Source: Pirellulales bacterium (GTDB lineage Bacteria; Planctomycetota; Planctomycetia; Pirellulales; UBA1268). From it: 64,000 nt of DNA. Made by a program: the position numbers and the translations under genes. The stretch covers positions 96,443 through 160,442 of the forward strand of contig JAGYJY010000010.1 of assembly GCA_018401745.1 (NCBI GenBank), in the 5' to 3' direction. Shown piece after piece: positions 19,714-28,386 of this stretch (the stretch's first letter is position 1; every line of letters starts with the position of its first letter). The notes beneath the pieces were generated by a model. That model did not search any database, was not told the origin of the DNA, and saw only the letters and a list, made by a program, of their open reading frames with translations.

Positions 19714-20558
19714 GATCTGCGATCACCATCAGCCTCGTGCCGCAGGCCCGTCGCGGCCCGTTTGTGTTTCATTGCCGTCAGCCTGGCGAGGAGAGCGAGC
19801 TGCCCACGCTTGCCGAGGCCTGCGGCCAGGCTGCCGAGCTTGGCTTCGACGCCGTGGAGATCTTTGCCGCTGATGCCGAGAGCTTTCCGACGGCCGAGCT
19901 CAAGGAGTTGCTTGCCGCCCACCGCCTGTCGCTGGCCGCCGTGGGCACCGGGGCGGGCTGGGTCTGCCGGCAGCTCTCGCTGGTCGATCCTGATCCTGAT
20001 GTGCGGGCCAGGGCGATCCGCTTCATCGAAGGCATGATCGACACCGCGGCAGGTTTTTCTGCTCCTGCGATTCTCGGTTCGATGCAGGGCAGGTCGAGCG
20101 ACGAGCTTCCGCTGGCAGACGCCAGGCAGCTGCTCGCCGAGGCCCTGACAACACTTGGCGAGCGGGCCGCCCGCCACGGGCAGGTGTTTCTCTACGAACC
20201 GCTCAACCGCTACGAAACCGACCTTTTCACCCGGCAGGTGGAGGCCGCTGCTTTCCTCGATCAGCACCGGCTGCGGCATGTGAAGCTGCTGTGCGACCTC
20301 TTTCACATGAACATCGAAGAGGTCGATCTCGCTGCCACCCTGCAGGAGGTTGCCGGGCATCTCGGCCATCTGCACTGGGCCGATTCCAACCGCCGAGCCA
20401 TCGGCATGGGCCACACCGAAGCCAAGCCGATCGTGGCCGCCCTCGAGACGATCCGCTACCGCGGCTATCTCTCCGCTGAAATCTTTCCGCTGCCGACTGT
20501 CCGCGAAGCGGCCTCGGCGAGCATCCGCAGTTTTCTCTCCTATGCGGCCCGCCGCTAA
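19710..20558 (+). CDS. Sugar phosphate isomerase/epimerase (xylose isomerase-like TIM barrel)
   Basis: The 282-residue protein is an AP endonuclease 2/xylose isomerase-like TIM barrel. Metal ligands are suggested by FLYEPLNRYETD (Glu), KLLCDLFHMNIEE (Asp, His) and HLHWADSNR (His, Asp), with a final Glu in YLSAEIFP. Such enzymes interconvert ketoses, inosoles or keto-sugar acids. It starts inside the stop of the UxaE-like gene (ATGA), which argues for a shared pathway. Confidence 0.87.
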   Translation: MRSAITISLVPQARRGPFVFHCRQPGEESELPTLAEACGQAAELGFDAVEIFAADAESFPTAELKELLAAHRLSLAAVGTGAGWVCRQLSLVDPDPDVRARAIRFIEGMIDTAAGFSAPAILGSMQGRSSDELPLADARQLLAEALTTLGERAARHGQVFLYEPLNRYETDLFTRQVEAAAFLDQHRLRHVKLLCDLFHMNIEEVDLAATLQEVAGHLGHLHWADSNRRAIGMGHTEAKPIVAALETIRYRGYLSAEIFPLPTVREAASASIRSFLSYAARR

Positions 20559-20600
20559 GGCTGGCCGTTCTCACAGCTTGACGAGGCTTCGCTTCCAACC

Positions 20601-21056
20601 ATGCTCAACACCCCACTTGTGCATCCCGATATCCTCCGCGTTCTCGCCACGGCCGGACATCATTCCAAGGTGCTGATCGCCGATGGCAACTATCCTGCCG
20701 CCAACAAGCGTGGCCCGCGGGCGGAGCTGATCTCGCTGCAGCTGAGCCCCGGCGTGCCCACGGTCGCACAGGTGTTTGAGGCGATCGTTTCCACCGTGCG
20801 GATCGATGAGGTCCACACAATGGGCATCGATCGCGACGACCCCTATGCCGCCGCCACTCCCGGCGACCCGCCGGTGTGGGCCGACTACCGCCGCATCCTC
20901 ACCCAGGCGGGCAGCCCCTGTGAGCTCATGCCGATCGTGAAGTGGGACTTCTACGAGGCTGTCGCATCAGCCGACCATGTGCTCACGATCCAGACCGCCG
21001 AAACACAGCCCTGGGCCAATCTGCTGCTGACCCTCGGCTGCCGTACCTTCTCCTGA
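20601..21056 (+). CDS. RbsD/FucU-type sugar mutarotase
   Basis: The 151-residue protein fits the RbsD/FucU family, which interconverts alpha and beta pyranose/furanose anomers. LATAGHHSKVLIADGNYP contains the catalytic His and Asp, and WDFYEAVASADHVLTI is typical of FucU. In L-fucose pathways it supplies the anomer used by the dehydrogenase. It is 19 bp upstream of the aldo-keto reductase gene. Confidence 0.9.
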   Translation: MLNTPLVHPDILRVLATAGHHSKVLIADGNYPAANKRGPRAELISLQLSPGVPTVAQVFEAIVSTVRIDEVHTMGIDRDDPYAAATPGDPPVWADYRRILTQAGSPCELMPIVKWDFYEAVASADHVLTIQTAETQPWANLLLTLGCRTFS

Positions 21057-21075
21057 CAGCTCCGGAAAGCCCGCC

Positions 21076-22008
21076 ATGCAAACCCGACCGCTCGGAACGA
21101 CCGGCCTGGAGGTTCCCATCCTCGCCTTCGGCGCCTCATCGCTCGGCCAGGAGTTTCGCCGTGTGACTCTCGAGGAGGCCCTCGGCAGCGTGCGGACCGC
21201 CCTCGACTGTGGCCTGACGCTGATCGACACGAGCCCCTTCTACGGCCGCGGCATGAGCGAGGTGCTCTTGGGTGTGGCCCTGCGGGACATTCCCCGCGAC
21301 GACTACCTGCTGTGCACGAAGCTGGGCCGCTACGACCTGGCCCACTTCGACTTCTCCGCCCGCCGCGTGGCTGAGAGCATCGATGTCTCGCTGCACCGAC
21401 TGGGCACCGACCACCTCGATATCGCGTTGTGCCACGACATCGAGTTTGTGCCGATGCAGCAGATCATCGACGAGACCCTACCGGCCCTGCGGCAGGCCCA
21501 GGCCGCCGGCAAGGTGCGGTTTGTCGGCTTCTCGGGCTACCCGCAGAAGATCTTTCGCTTCATCTGCGACGCCACCGATGTCGACTGTGTGCTCAGCTAC
21601 AACCAGTACACCCTGCAAAACACCCGCTTCGCTGATGAGACGGTGCCGTTTCTCAAGGCCAAAGGCATCGGCGCGATGAACGCGGGCCCTTTCAGCGCCC
21701 GGCTGCTGACCGACGCTCCGCTGCCAGCCTGGCTGAAGGAGCCTGAGGAGGTGAAGGCGGCAGCACGCGCGGCGGCAGAGCTCTGCCGCGTTCGGGGCAC
21801 ACCGATCGCCAAGCTCGCTCTCCAGTTTTCATTGGCCAACCCCGACATCGCCACCACGATCGCCGGCAGCGCCAACCCAGCCAACATTCGGGCCTGGGCC
21901 GAATGGGCCGCCGAACCGGTGGATCAGGAGCTGCTCGCCGATGTGCAGCAGATCTTTGCCCCGGTGAAAAACATCGGTCATGTTGAAGGCCTTCCCGAAA
22001 ACAACTGA
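21076..22008 (+). CDS. Aldo/keto reductase (L-fucose/L-galactose dehydrogenase-like)
   Basis: The 310-residue (alpha/beta)8 reductase has the family tetrad: Asp and Tyr in DTSPFYG, Lys in CTKLGRY, His in ALCHDIEF. The overall layout resembles plant L-galactose dehydrogenase and bacterial D-threo-aldose (L-fucose) dehydrogenases. Beside a mutarotase and a lactonase-like gene it most likely oxidises an aldose to the lactone. This is inference from family and context; direct specificity is not visible. Confidence 0.85.
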   Translation: MQTRPLGTTGLEVPILAFGASSLGQEFRRVTLEEALGSVRTALDCGLTLIDTSPFYGRGMSEVLLGVALRDIPRDDYLLCTKLGRYDLAHFDFSARRVAESIDVSLHRLGTDHLDIALCHDIEFVPMQQIIDETLPALRQAQAAGKVRFVGFSGYPQKIFRFICDATDVDCVLSYNQYTLQNTRFADETVPFLKAKGIGAMNAGPFSARLLTDAPLPAWLKEPEEVKAAARAAAELCRVRGTPIAKLALQFSLANPDIATTIAGSANPANIRAWAEWAAEPVDQELLADVQQIFAPVKNIGHVEGLPENN

Positions 22009-22033
22009 GCGCTTACCGAGTGAGGAGACCGCG

Positions 22034-22867
22034 ATGCGGGTCGATGCCCATCAACACTTCTGGCGTTACGATCCTGCGGAGTATGACTGGATCGGCGAGG
22101 GCATGGAGCGGCTTGCCCGCGACTACCTGCCAGCCGACCTCGCCCCCTTGCTGACAGCCGAAGGGATCGCCGGCAGCGTGGCGGTGCAGGCCCGCCAGAC
22201 CATCGAGGAAACGCGGTGGCTGCTCGGGCTGGCCGCCAAGCATCCGGCGATTCTCGGTGTCGTCGGCTGGGTCGACCTGCGGAGCAGCGAGGCTGGCGAG
22301 CAGCTGCGGGAGTTTGCGGCCAACCCACGATTTGTCGGGGTGCGGCATGTCGTGCAGAACGAACCTGATGTGCGGTTTCTGCTCGGTGAGGCGTTTGTGG
22401 GGGGGCTCCGGCAGCTGCACGGCTTCGGGCTGACCTACGACCTGCTGCTCTTTCCACCACAGCTGCCCGCCGCTGTGGAGCTTGCCGGCATGATGCCCGA
22501 GCAGCCGTTCGTGCTCGATCATCTCGCCAAGCCGCTGATCAAGCCCGGCATCCTCGACCCCTGGCAGGCTGATCTCAGAGCCCTCGCCCGCCACCCCAAC
22601 GTCTCCTGTAAGCTCTCAGGGCTCGTCACCGAGGCCGCCTGGCAGGGATGGAAGCGTGCCGACTTTGCTCCCTACCTTGAGGTCGCTCTGGAAGCCTTCG
22701 GCCCCAAGCGGCTGATGCTGGGCAGCGACTGGCCGGTCTGCCTGCTGGCTGCCGAATACCCCGATGTTGTGGGAATCGTCACCGACTTCATCGCGAGGCT
22801 GAGCGACTCCGAGCAGGCTCTGATCCTCGGCGGCACAGCGAGCCGTTTCTACGGTCTCACTCGCTGA
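22034..22867 (+). CDS. COG3618 amidohydrolase (L-fuconolactonase/rhamnonolactonase-like)
   Basis: From the ATG at 22034 the protein is 278 residues and begins with the diagnostic MRVDAHQHFW metal-site His pair of the COG3618 lactonases. FVLDHLAKP and LMLGSDWPVC carry the later His and Asp ligands. L-fuconolactonase opens the lactone formed by the dehydrogenase. An in-frame ATG at 21980 would overlap the previous gene and add an atypical leader. Gene order mutarotase-reductase-lactonase supports an oxidative deoxysugar pathway. Confidence 0.88.
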   Translation: MRVDAHQHFWRYDPAEYDWIGEGMERLARDYLPADLAPLLTAEGIAGSVAVQARQTIEETRWLLGLAAKHPAILGVVGWVDLRSSEAGEQLREFAANPRFVGVRHVVQNEPDVRFLLGEAFVGGLRQLHGFGLTYDLLLFPPQLPAAVELAGMMPEQPFVLDHLAKPLIKPGILDPWQADLRALARHPNVSCKLSGLVTEAAWQGWKRADFAPYLEVALEAFGPKRLMLGSDWPVCLLAAEYPDVVGIVTDFIARLSDSEQALILGGTASRFYGLTR

Positions 22868-22920
22868 GCCTCCCCACGATCGCCAGCTATCACACACTCC
22901 ACAGCAGCAAAGGATGCGAC

Positions 22921-23955
22921 ATGCAGGCACTCGTGCTTGAGAAGCCCGGTTCGTTTGCCTCTCGAGAGGTTCCCGAGCCAGCACCGCCCGGTCCTGGTGA
23001 GGCGGTGGTTCGCGTGGAGGCCGTCGGCATCTGCGGCACCGACTACGCTGGCTACCGCGGCACGATGCCCTACTTCAGCTACCCGCGGATCCCGGGTCAC
23101 GAGCTGAGTGTTGTGGTGGTCGCGGTCGGTGAAGGGGTCACCAACGTGGCCATCGGCGACCGCTGCTGTGTCGAGCCCTACCTCAACTGTCAGGCCTGCC
23201 ACTCCTGTCGCCGCGGCCTGACCAACTGCTGCGAGCACAACCAGACCCTCGGCGTGCACTGCGACGGTGGCCTGCAGCCCCTCTCCACGCTGCCTGCCCG
23301 CAAGCTCCACCGCTCACCGCAGCTGACGCCTGCCGAGAACGCCCTGGTGGAAACCCTGGCGATCGGCTGCCACGCGATCAATCGGGCCGCACCCACGCAG
23401 CCGGAGACCGTGCTCGTGATTGGGGCCGGACCGATTGGCCTCTCGGCGATGGAGTTTGCTCGGCTTGCCGGCAGCCGGGTGATCCTGATGGACATGACCG
23501 AGTCGCGGCTGGCCTTCGCCCGCGACAGGCTTGGCGTCAGCGAAACTCTCCTGGCCACCGGCACGCCAGACGATGAGCAAACGCTGCACAGCATGACCGA
23601 AGGCCGCATGGCGGAGGTCGTGGTCGACGCCACCGGCAGCCATCAGAGCATGAGCAGCAGCCTGGCGCTGTGCAGCTACGGCGGACGGCTGGTCTACGTG
23701 GGCATCACCCAGCAGAACCTCTCGTTTTCCCATGCCGCCGTGATGCACCGCCGCGAGCTCTCGATCCTCGCCAGCCGCAACGCCCTCCCTGGCGACTTCA
23801 CCCGCATCATCCGGCTGATCGAAAAGCAGCAGATCGACACCCGTCCGTGGATCACCCACCGGGTGCCGTTTGCCGAAACGGCGGCGGTCTTTCCCACGCT
23901 CCTCGAGCCTGGCTCCGGCGTGCTCAAAGCGGTGGTGGAGATGCCCTCCGCCTGA
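22921..23955 (+). CDS. Zinc-dependent medium-chain alcohol dehydrogenase
   Basis: The 344-residue protein has the catalytic zinc Cys in GICGTDYAGY, the GHE-type zinc motif in IPGHELS, the four structural-zinc Cys in CQACHSCRRGLTNCC, and the NAD site VIGAGPIGLSAMEFA. Such threonine/sorbitol-dehydrogenase-like enzymes act on polyols, sugars and 2-keto-3-deoxy acids. It ends the sugar cluster, 53 bp after the lactonase gene, and could be the sugar dehydrogenase or act later in the path. Confidence 0.88.
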   Translation: MQALVLEKPGSFASREVPEPAPPGPGEAVVRVEAVGICGTDYAGYRGTMPYFSYPRIPGHELSVVVVAVGEGVTNVAIGDRCCVEPYLNCQACHSCRRGLTNCCEHNQTLGVHCDGGLQPLSTLPARKLHRSPQLTPAENALVETLAIGCHAINRAAPTQPETVLVIGAGPIGLSAMEFARLAGSRVILMDMTESRLAFARDRLGVSETLLATGTPDDEQTLHSMTEGRMAEVVVDATGSHQSMSSSLALCSYGGRLVYVGITQQNLSFSHAAVMHRRELSILASRNALPGDFTRIIRLIEKQQIDTRPWITHRVPFAETAAVFPTLLEPGSGVLKAVVEMPSA

Positions 23956-23979
23956 GCATCGCCCCAGCAGCATCGAGGC

Positions 23980-25224
23980 TCACCCTGCTGCGGTGCTGAG
24001 GAAACGGCCGATACGGGCTAGGCCGTCGGTGAGCTTCGCTTCGGAGGCGGCAAACGACATCCGCACATGCCCCTCGGCGCCAAACGCGCTGCCAGCCACG
24101 GTGGCCACCTGCTCAGCCTCGAGCAGGGCCTCGCACCACTCCACGCTCGTGGCGACTGGTTTCCCGCCGTAGGAGGTGCCGAGGTGCGACGAGATGTCAA
24201 AGAAGGCGTAGAAAGCCCCGCCAATCTCAGGAATCCGGATGCCCGGCAAGGCCCGCAGGCCCGCCGCCACGAGGTCTCGCCGCTTCTGAAAGGCCTGGCA
24301 CATCTCCGCGACGCACTCCTGCGGGCCTTCCAGCGCCGCCAGGGCCGCATACTGGCTGATGCTTGAGGGGTTGCTCGTCTCCTGGCTCTGCAGGCTGCCC
24401 ATCGCCTTGGCGAGAGCCCCAGATGAAATCGTCCAGCCGATCCGCCAGCCGGTCATTGAGTAGGTCTTGCTGACGCCCGCAACCACGATCGTTCGCTCCG
24501 CCAGGCCCGGCCGCAGCGTGGGAAAGGAGACCGACTTCCGGCCGTCAAAGACCAGCTGGTCGTAGATCTCGTCCGACACGACTGCCAGGTTCTTCTCGAG
24601 CACCACGTCGGCGAGGGCACCCAGCTCTTCGGCTGTGTAGACGACACCAGTCGGGTTGCTCGGCGAGCAGAGCAGCAGCATCCGCGTGGCTGGCGTGACA
24701 GCCGCAGCCAAGGCGTCCGGCCGCAGCTTGAAGTTGTCTTCAAGGCGGGTTTCCACGAGCACCGGCGTGCCGCCTGCGAGCTTCACCAGCTCCGCATAGC
24801 TGACCCAGAAGGGCGTGGGCACGATCACCTCATCGCCGTCGTTGAGCAGGGCGGTGAAGACATTGTGGAGGGAATGCTTCGCACCGTTGGACACGATCAC
24901 CTCGGCGGCCGTCACCTCGCGGCCGGTGCGACGGCTGGCATCGGCAGCCACTGCCTTGCGAAGAGCAGGGATGCCGGCAGCCGGCGTGTACTTCGTGTGG
25001 CCAGCGCGAATCGCTTCTTCGGCGGCGGCACAGATGTGGGGAGGTGTGGGAAAGTCAGGCTCACCCACGGAGAGATCGATCACATCGATCCCCTCCGCCT
25101 TCATCGCCGAGGCCCTCGCGGCCATCGCGAGCGTGGCGGAAGGCTGAAGCGACTGCATGCGCCGCGCAAGAGCAAGCGGCTGGCGTGCGCGGCCGTGAGA
25201 CGATGCGGATGCTGTGATGCTCAT
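23980..25224 (-). CDS. Class I aspartate-type aminotransferase
   Basis: With the ATG at 25224 the protein is about 414 residues. Motifs of fold type I aminotransferases are clear: VGEPDFPTP near the start, SNGAKHSLHN, CSPSNPTGVVY with the cofactor Asn, VSDEIYDQLVFDG with the Asp/Tyr, and VAGVSKTYSMTGWRIGW with the Schiff-base Lys. The enzyme transfers amino groups between aspartate and 2-oxoglutarate or related pairs. A longer start at 25290 is possible but gives an unlikely His-rich leader. Confidence 0.88.
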   Translation of the reverse strand: MSITASASSHGRARQPLALARRMQSLQPSATLAMAARASAMKAEGIDVIDLSVGEPDFPTPPHICAAAEEAIRAGHTKYTPAAGIPALRKAVAADASRRTGREVTAAEVIVSNGAKHSLHNVFTALLNDGDEVIVPTPFWVSYAELVKLAGGTPVLVETRLEDNFKLRPDALAAAVTPATRMLLLCSPSNPTGVVYTAEELGALADVVLEKNLAVVSDEIYDQLVFDGRKSVSFPTLRPGLAERTIVVAGVSKTYSMTGWRIGWTISSGALAKAMGSLQSQETSNPSSISQYAALAALEGPQECVAEMCQAFQKRRDLVAAGLRALPGIRIPEIGGAFYAFFDISSHLGTSYGGKPVATSVEWCEALLEAEQVATVAGSAFGAEGHVRMSFAASEAKLTDGLARIGRFLSTAAG

Positions 25225-25830
25225 GTCTGTCGTACGTTGCGTTGGTGGGATGAAGGAATGGTGATGATACCCGTGACGGTCCATCGACATAGGTGGCTTG
25301 CCATCTTCAATGGACCAAATTTTTCGCTGCCGATCATTGATCCTCTCTTGACAGTTTTCATCGCGATCATCGACAACTCACCCAATCATGCTGATGTGTT
25401 GTTGCTTCGGCTTCATCAAGTGATTCGATCAACGATGAACTCCACGATGAATCGAGCGACGCATTCGAACGACTTCGGATGCAGCAGACACGAGTGCTGG
25501 ATGCCTCAAACGTGACCGCCGATTCCGTTGCTGCTGCAGGAAGACGTTCATCCTGTAGGAACTGGTCGCACGATCTAGGTGAGCCGTCAGCTCCATGGCG
25601 GTGGGATCGCATCAGGCTGCCTGTCCGCTTCATGGGATCTCTGACCAAACATCGCTCTGTCGAGGCGTCGTCAGTCCTCGTGTGCCTTCGTGGATGCCCC
25701 ACAGAAGCAACGACTGCACGCGGGGAAGGGAAACCGTTTTTTCGTTATCGTCGACCAATCTCCACTTCGAGTGCCCAGGAGATTGGTCGCGTGTTGAGTG
25801 AATGGGCGCTCATGGCAAGGAGCCATTTCC
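25225..25830. other. 606-bp stretch with no convincing gene
   Basis: Lies between the aminotransferase start and the small lysine-rich gene. ORFs here show no family resemblance and no persistent codon pattern. It probably holds the promoters of both flanking genes. An AAGGAG sequence at 25816-25821 is a good ribosome-binding site for the gene at 25831. Confidence 0.5.
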
Positions 25831-25977
25831 ATGGCCAAGAAGAAGGCCGCGAAGAAGGTCGCCAAGAAGAAGGTGGCCAAGAAGGTCGCCAAGAAGAAGG
25901 TCGCCAAGAAGGTGGCCAAGAAGAAGGTCGCCAAGAAGGTTGCCAAGAAGAAGGTCGCCAAGAAGGCCAAGATCTAG
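25831..25977 (+). CDS. 48-residue Lys/Ala/Val repeat protein (histone H1-like)
   Basis: A short ORF encodes MAKKKAAKK followed by alternating KVAKK and KKVAKK repeats and ending KKAKI; about half the residues are Lys and the rest almost only Ala and Val. This is the composition of histone H1-like or AlgP-type DNA-binding tails and of the basic tails of planctomycete proteins. AAGGAG sits 9 bp before the ATG, and a strong terminator follows at 26082-26127, so it looks like a real monocistronic gene and not a fragment. Nine-residue (27-bp) DNA repeats make it prone to length change. Function as a nucleoid or RNA-binding protein is inference. Confidence 0.7.
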   Translation: MAKKKAAKKVAKKKVAKKVAKKKVAKKVAKKKVAKKVAKKKVAKKAKI

Positions 25978-26081
25978 GCCTTCCCCGCTTTGGCTGGCCT
26001 TCGGGTTGACCAGGTCGGGCAGTCCAGCCGGAGGCTCCCTCGCGGGCACCGGTAAGGCACCCACCCACGTCCAGACGAGAA

Positions 26082-26127
26082 AGGCCGGCCCGGGCCCTTG
26101 GGCGCCCGGGCCGGCCTGATTTTTTTA
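26082..26127 (+). terminator. Rho-independent terminator
   Basis: A perfect 14-bp GC-rich stem (26082-26095 with 26104-26117), an 8-base loop, then GA and a run of seven or more T. It ends the small Lys-rich gene. Confidence 0.9.
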
Positions 26128-26151
26128 CAGGCACCTGTTTTTAGGCACCGT

Positions 26152-26181
26152 GCTTCCGTTTTTCACGCTTCCGTTTTTCAC
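26152..26181. repeat. Tandem 15-bp duplication before rlmM-like start
   Basis: GCTTCCGTTTTTCAC is present twice back to back (26152-26166 and 26167-26181), ending 2 bp before the ATG at 26184. No Shine-Dalgarno sequence is visible in it. Confidence 0.75.
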
Positions 26182-26183
26182 CC

Positions 26184-27278
26184 ATGACCGACGCTCCCCA
26201 CACACCCACAGACTCCGCAGCACAGGCAGCCGCCAGCAGTTTTCTGCTCGTGTCCTGCCAGGCTGGTGCCGAGGAAGGACTCTTCCTCACTCAGCAGCTG
26301 ATGCTGCCGCAGCTGTCGCGGGCCGCCTGGCGTCGTGGCGCCGTCACCTTCCGCATCCCCGAGGGCATGGATCTTCCTGACGCGGCCCAGCTGCCCTTCG
26401 CCCGCAGCATGGCGATGTCGCTTGGGCAGGTCACCGGCTCGTCCTTAAACGAACTGACCACAGCCGCTGTCGCCCCCTCCACGCCTCACCATCTGCATGT
26501 CTGGCAGCGAGCCGCACCGTCTCGTCGAAAGTCAAAAGAGGCCGACGCTGCCGAGCTGCTGCCGTCGGCCGCTAAACTGCATGCGACCATCGCAGCCACA
26601 CTCGGCTGCCCGCCAGCTGTCGATGGCACCGACGCCGCAGCTGGCAGCATCGCCTCGCGAGGGGAGCAGGTGCTCAGCGTCGTCATCGACGCACCTGGCC
26701 GAGCCTGGCTTGGCTGGCACACCGCGACATCGCCATCGAGCTGCTGGCCTGGTGGCCTCTATCCGGGGCGGCTCCCTGAAGACGCGGTCTCGCGGGCCTG
26801 GCTGAAGCTTGATGAGGCGGTCGCCGTCTTTGAGGTTCCCGTGCGGGCCGGACAACGGGCCTGTGAACTCGGCGCGGCGCCTGGCGGTGCGAGCCAACGG
26901 CTCCTCTCGCTGGGTCTGACGGTGGTGGGCATCGATCCAGCCGACATCGATCCGCGTGTGGCTGAGCACCCACGCTTTGAGCACTGGCAGATGCGGGCCC
27001 GTGACGTGCGGCTGCGGCAGCTGCGGGGCTTCGACTGGCTCGTCGCCGACATGAACATCGATCCCTCGAGCACGATGGACGCCCTGGAGCGGGTGGCCAC
27101 AGCACCAGGCACGAGCCTGCACGGGATCATCGCCACCCTCAAGCTGCCGCAGTGGAAGCGTGCGGCTGATCTTCCCGCATGGCTCGACCGCTTCCGCAGC
27201 TGGGGCTTCATCCCCGCAGCACGCCAGCTCTCCTCGGGTGGTCGCGAACTCTGCGTCGTTGCCCGCAGGCCCTCATGA
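26184..27278 (+). CDS. RlmM-like 23S rRNA 2'-O-methyltransferase
   Basis: The 364-residue protein carries an FtsJ/RrmJ-type SAM methyltransferase in its C-terminal half: SRAWLKLDEA (first catalytic Lys), CELGAAPGGASQ (SAM site), LVADMNI (Asp), IATLKLPQW (Lys) and GGRELCVVA (Glu), the K-D-K-E set of 2'-O-methyltransferases. The layout is that of RlmM, which modifies C2498 of 23S rRNA; the N-terminal THUMP-like half is divergent. The stop is adjacent to the convergent birA stop. Substrate is inferred from the family. Confidence 0.8.
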   Translation: MTDAPHTPTDSAAQAAASSFLLVSCQAGAEEGLFLTQQLMLPQLSRAAWRRGAVTFRIPEGMDLPDAAQLPFARSMAMSLGQVTGSSLNELTTAAVAPSTPHHLHVWQRAAPSRRKSKEADAAELLPSAAKLHATIAATLGCPPAVDGTDAAAGSIASRGEQVLSVVIDAPGRAWLGWHTATSPSSCWPGGLYPGRLPEDAVSRAWLKLDEAVAVFEVPVRAGQRACELGAAPGGASQRLLSLGLTVVGIDPADIDPRVAEHPRFEHWQMRARDVRLRQLRGFDWLVADMNIDPSSTMDALERVATAPGTSLHGIIATLKLPQWKRAADLPAWLDRFRSWGFIPAARQLSSGGRELCVVARRPS

Positions 27279-28154
27279 GCCGAGGGGTGTCGCTGGCCTC
27301 CACTGGCTGCTCTGCGGCGTGAGGCTGCCGCCGTGAAACCGTCGCTCACCTTCCGCGGTCTGCATGCAGAGGGCGCCGTCGGCATCGATCCCCAGGCAGA
27401 CACCCGGAACCTGCTCCTGCCCGTGATGGAAGGTCACCGCCGCTCCCGTGAGCGTGCACAGCGGAGCATACCGCTGCCGCAGCACCCCAGAATCGGTGGC
27501 CAGGGCCGTGAGCAGCTCCCACAGCCGCGGGAGAAAGGCCTCCAGCAGCTGCTGCCTCGGCAAGGGCTTACCGATCAGATCGGGAATCGTCACCAGCCGC
27601 TCTCTCAGCGGCAGCGGGGCCTCCGCTATCCTTCCCGCCGTGTTGACGCCGACGCCAAAGAGCACCCGGCCCGAGGACGACGCTTCGGCAAGAATGCCTG
27701 CGAGCTTGCGACTGCCAACCTCGACATCGTTGGGCCACCGCAACCCGACCGTGACCGCCGGCACGACGGCCATCAGCGACTCCGCCAGAGCGATCCCGCA
27801 GGCGAGCGACCAGCCTGCCGCTGCGGGTGACGGGCCATCAGATGCTGGCCAGCCCAGCCAGACCGGATCGACCACCACGGTCATCGCCAGGCTGCCGGAG
27901 GCCTGCCACCAGCCAGCCCCTCGCCGTCCACGACCATCGGTCTGTCGATCCGCAAGCACGACCGCAGGCAGAGTGGATGTCTGCGGCGTTGCCGCAAGCA
28001 CACGGCCGCGGTGCATCGTCGACTCGGCTTCGTGGAGATGCTCCACCGTGGCCAGCCGGCCAACGGCCATCAGCCGCTGCAGGTCGATCGGATCGACGCC
28101 GGCTGCCCCTGCGGCTGCTGACGTAACGGCTGAGGATGGTGAAACTGGCTGCAT
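27273..28154 (-). CDS. birA: Biotin--[acetyl-CoA-carboxylase] ligase
   Basis: The 293-residue protein has the BirA catalytic core: an ESTM segment, ADRQTDGRGRRGAGWW (the biotinyl-adenylate loop, normally GRGRRGR.W), GLRWPNDVEVGSRKLAGIL with the catalytic Lys, and FGVGVNT. A short C-terminal SH3-like domain follows (LCTLTGAAVTF). No N-terminal helix-turn-helix precedes the core, so it is the non-regulatory (class I) type. It joins biotin to the carrier domain of acetyl-CoA carboxylase. Confidence 0.92.
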   Translation of the reverse strand: MQPVSPSSAVTSAAAGAAGVDPIDLQRLMAVGRLATVEHLHEAESTMHRGRVLAATPQTSTLPAVVLADRQTDGRGRRGAGWWQASGSLAMTVVVDPVWLGWPASDGPSPAAAGWSLACGIALAESLMAVVPAVTVGLRWPNDVEVGSRKLAGILAEASSSGRVLFGVGVNTAGRIAEAPLPLRERLVTIPDLIGKPLPRQQLLEAFLPRLWELLTALATDSGVLRQRYAPLCTLTGAAVTFHHGQEQVPGVCLGIDADGALCMQTAEGERRFHGGSLTPQSSQWRPATPLGS

Positions 28155-28386
28155 GCGGAAGCCACAAATGCTGGGAACTTTTGGTGCCCTGGGCGGCGTG
28201 GGATACGGCCGACCTCTGGTACGGAAGGCAACCCATCCTCAAGGCAGTCGCCCACATTTGTGATGACGACCTTGACCGCTGCCGAAGCGGCGTGGTACTT
28301 CCCCGCGATTTTCCATCACGGCCGCAGGCATTCTGCGGCAGCATAGCCACCGTGAGCCAGGCGTGCGACTGAGCTTCTCTCCACTC

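Noticed and set aside
20601..21056. Assigning fucU as a firm symbol
   Set aside because: RbsD and FucU are hard to separate at this level; only the family was named.
25831..25977. Lys-rich coding repeat as a simple DNA satellite
   Set aside because: Ribosome site, start, stop and terminator are in place, so it was called a gene.
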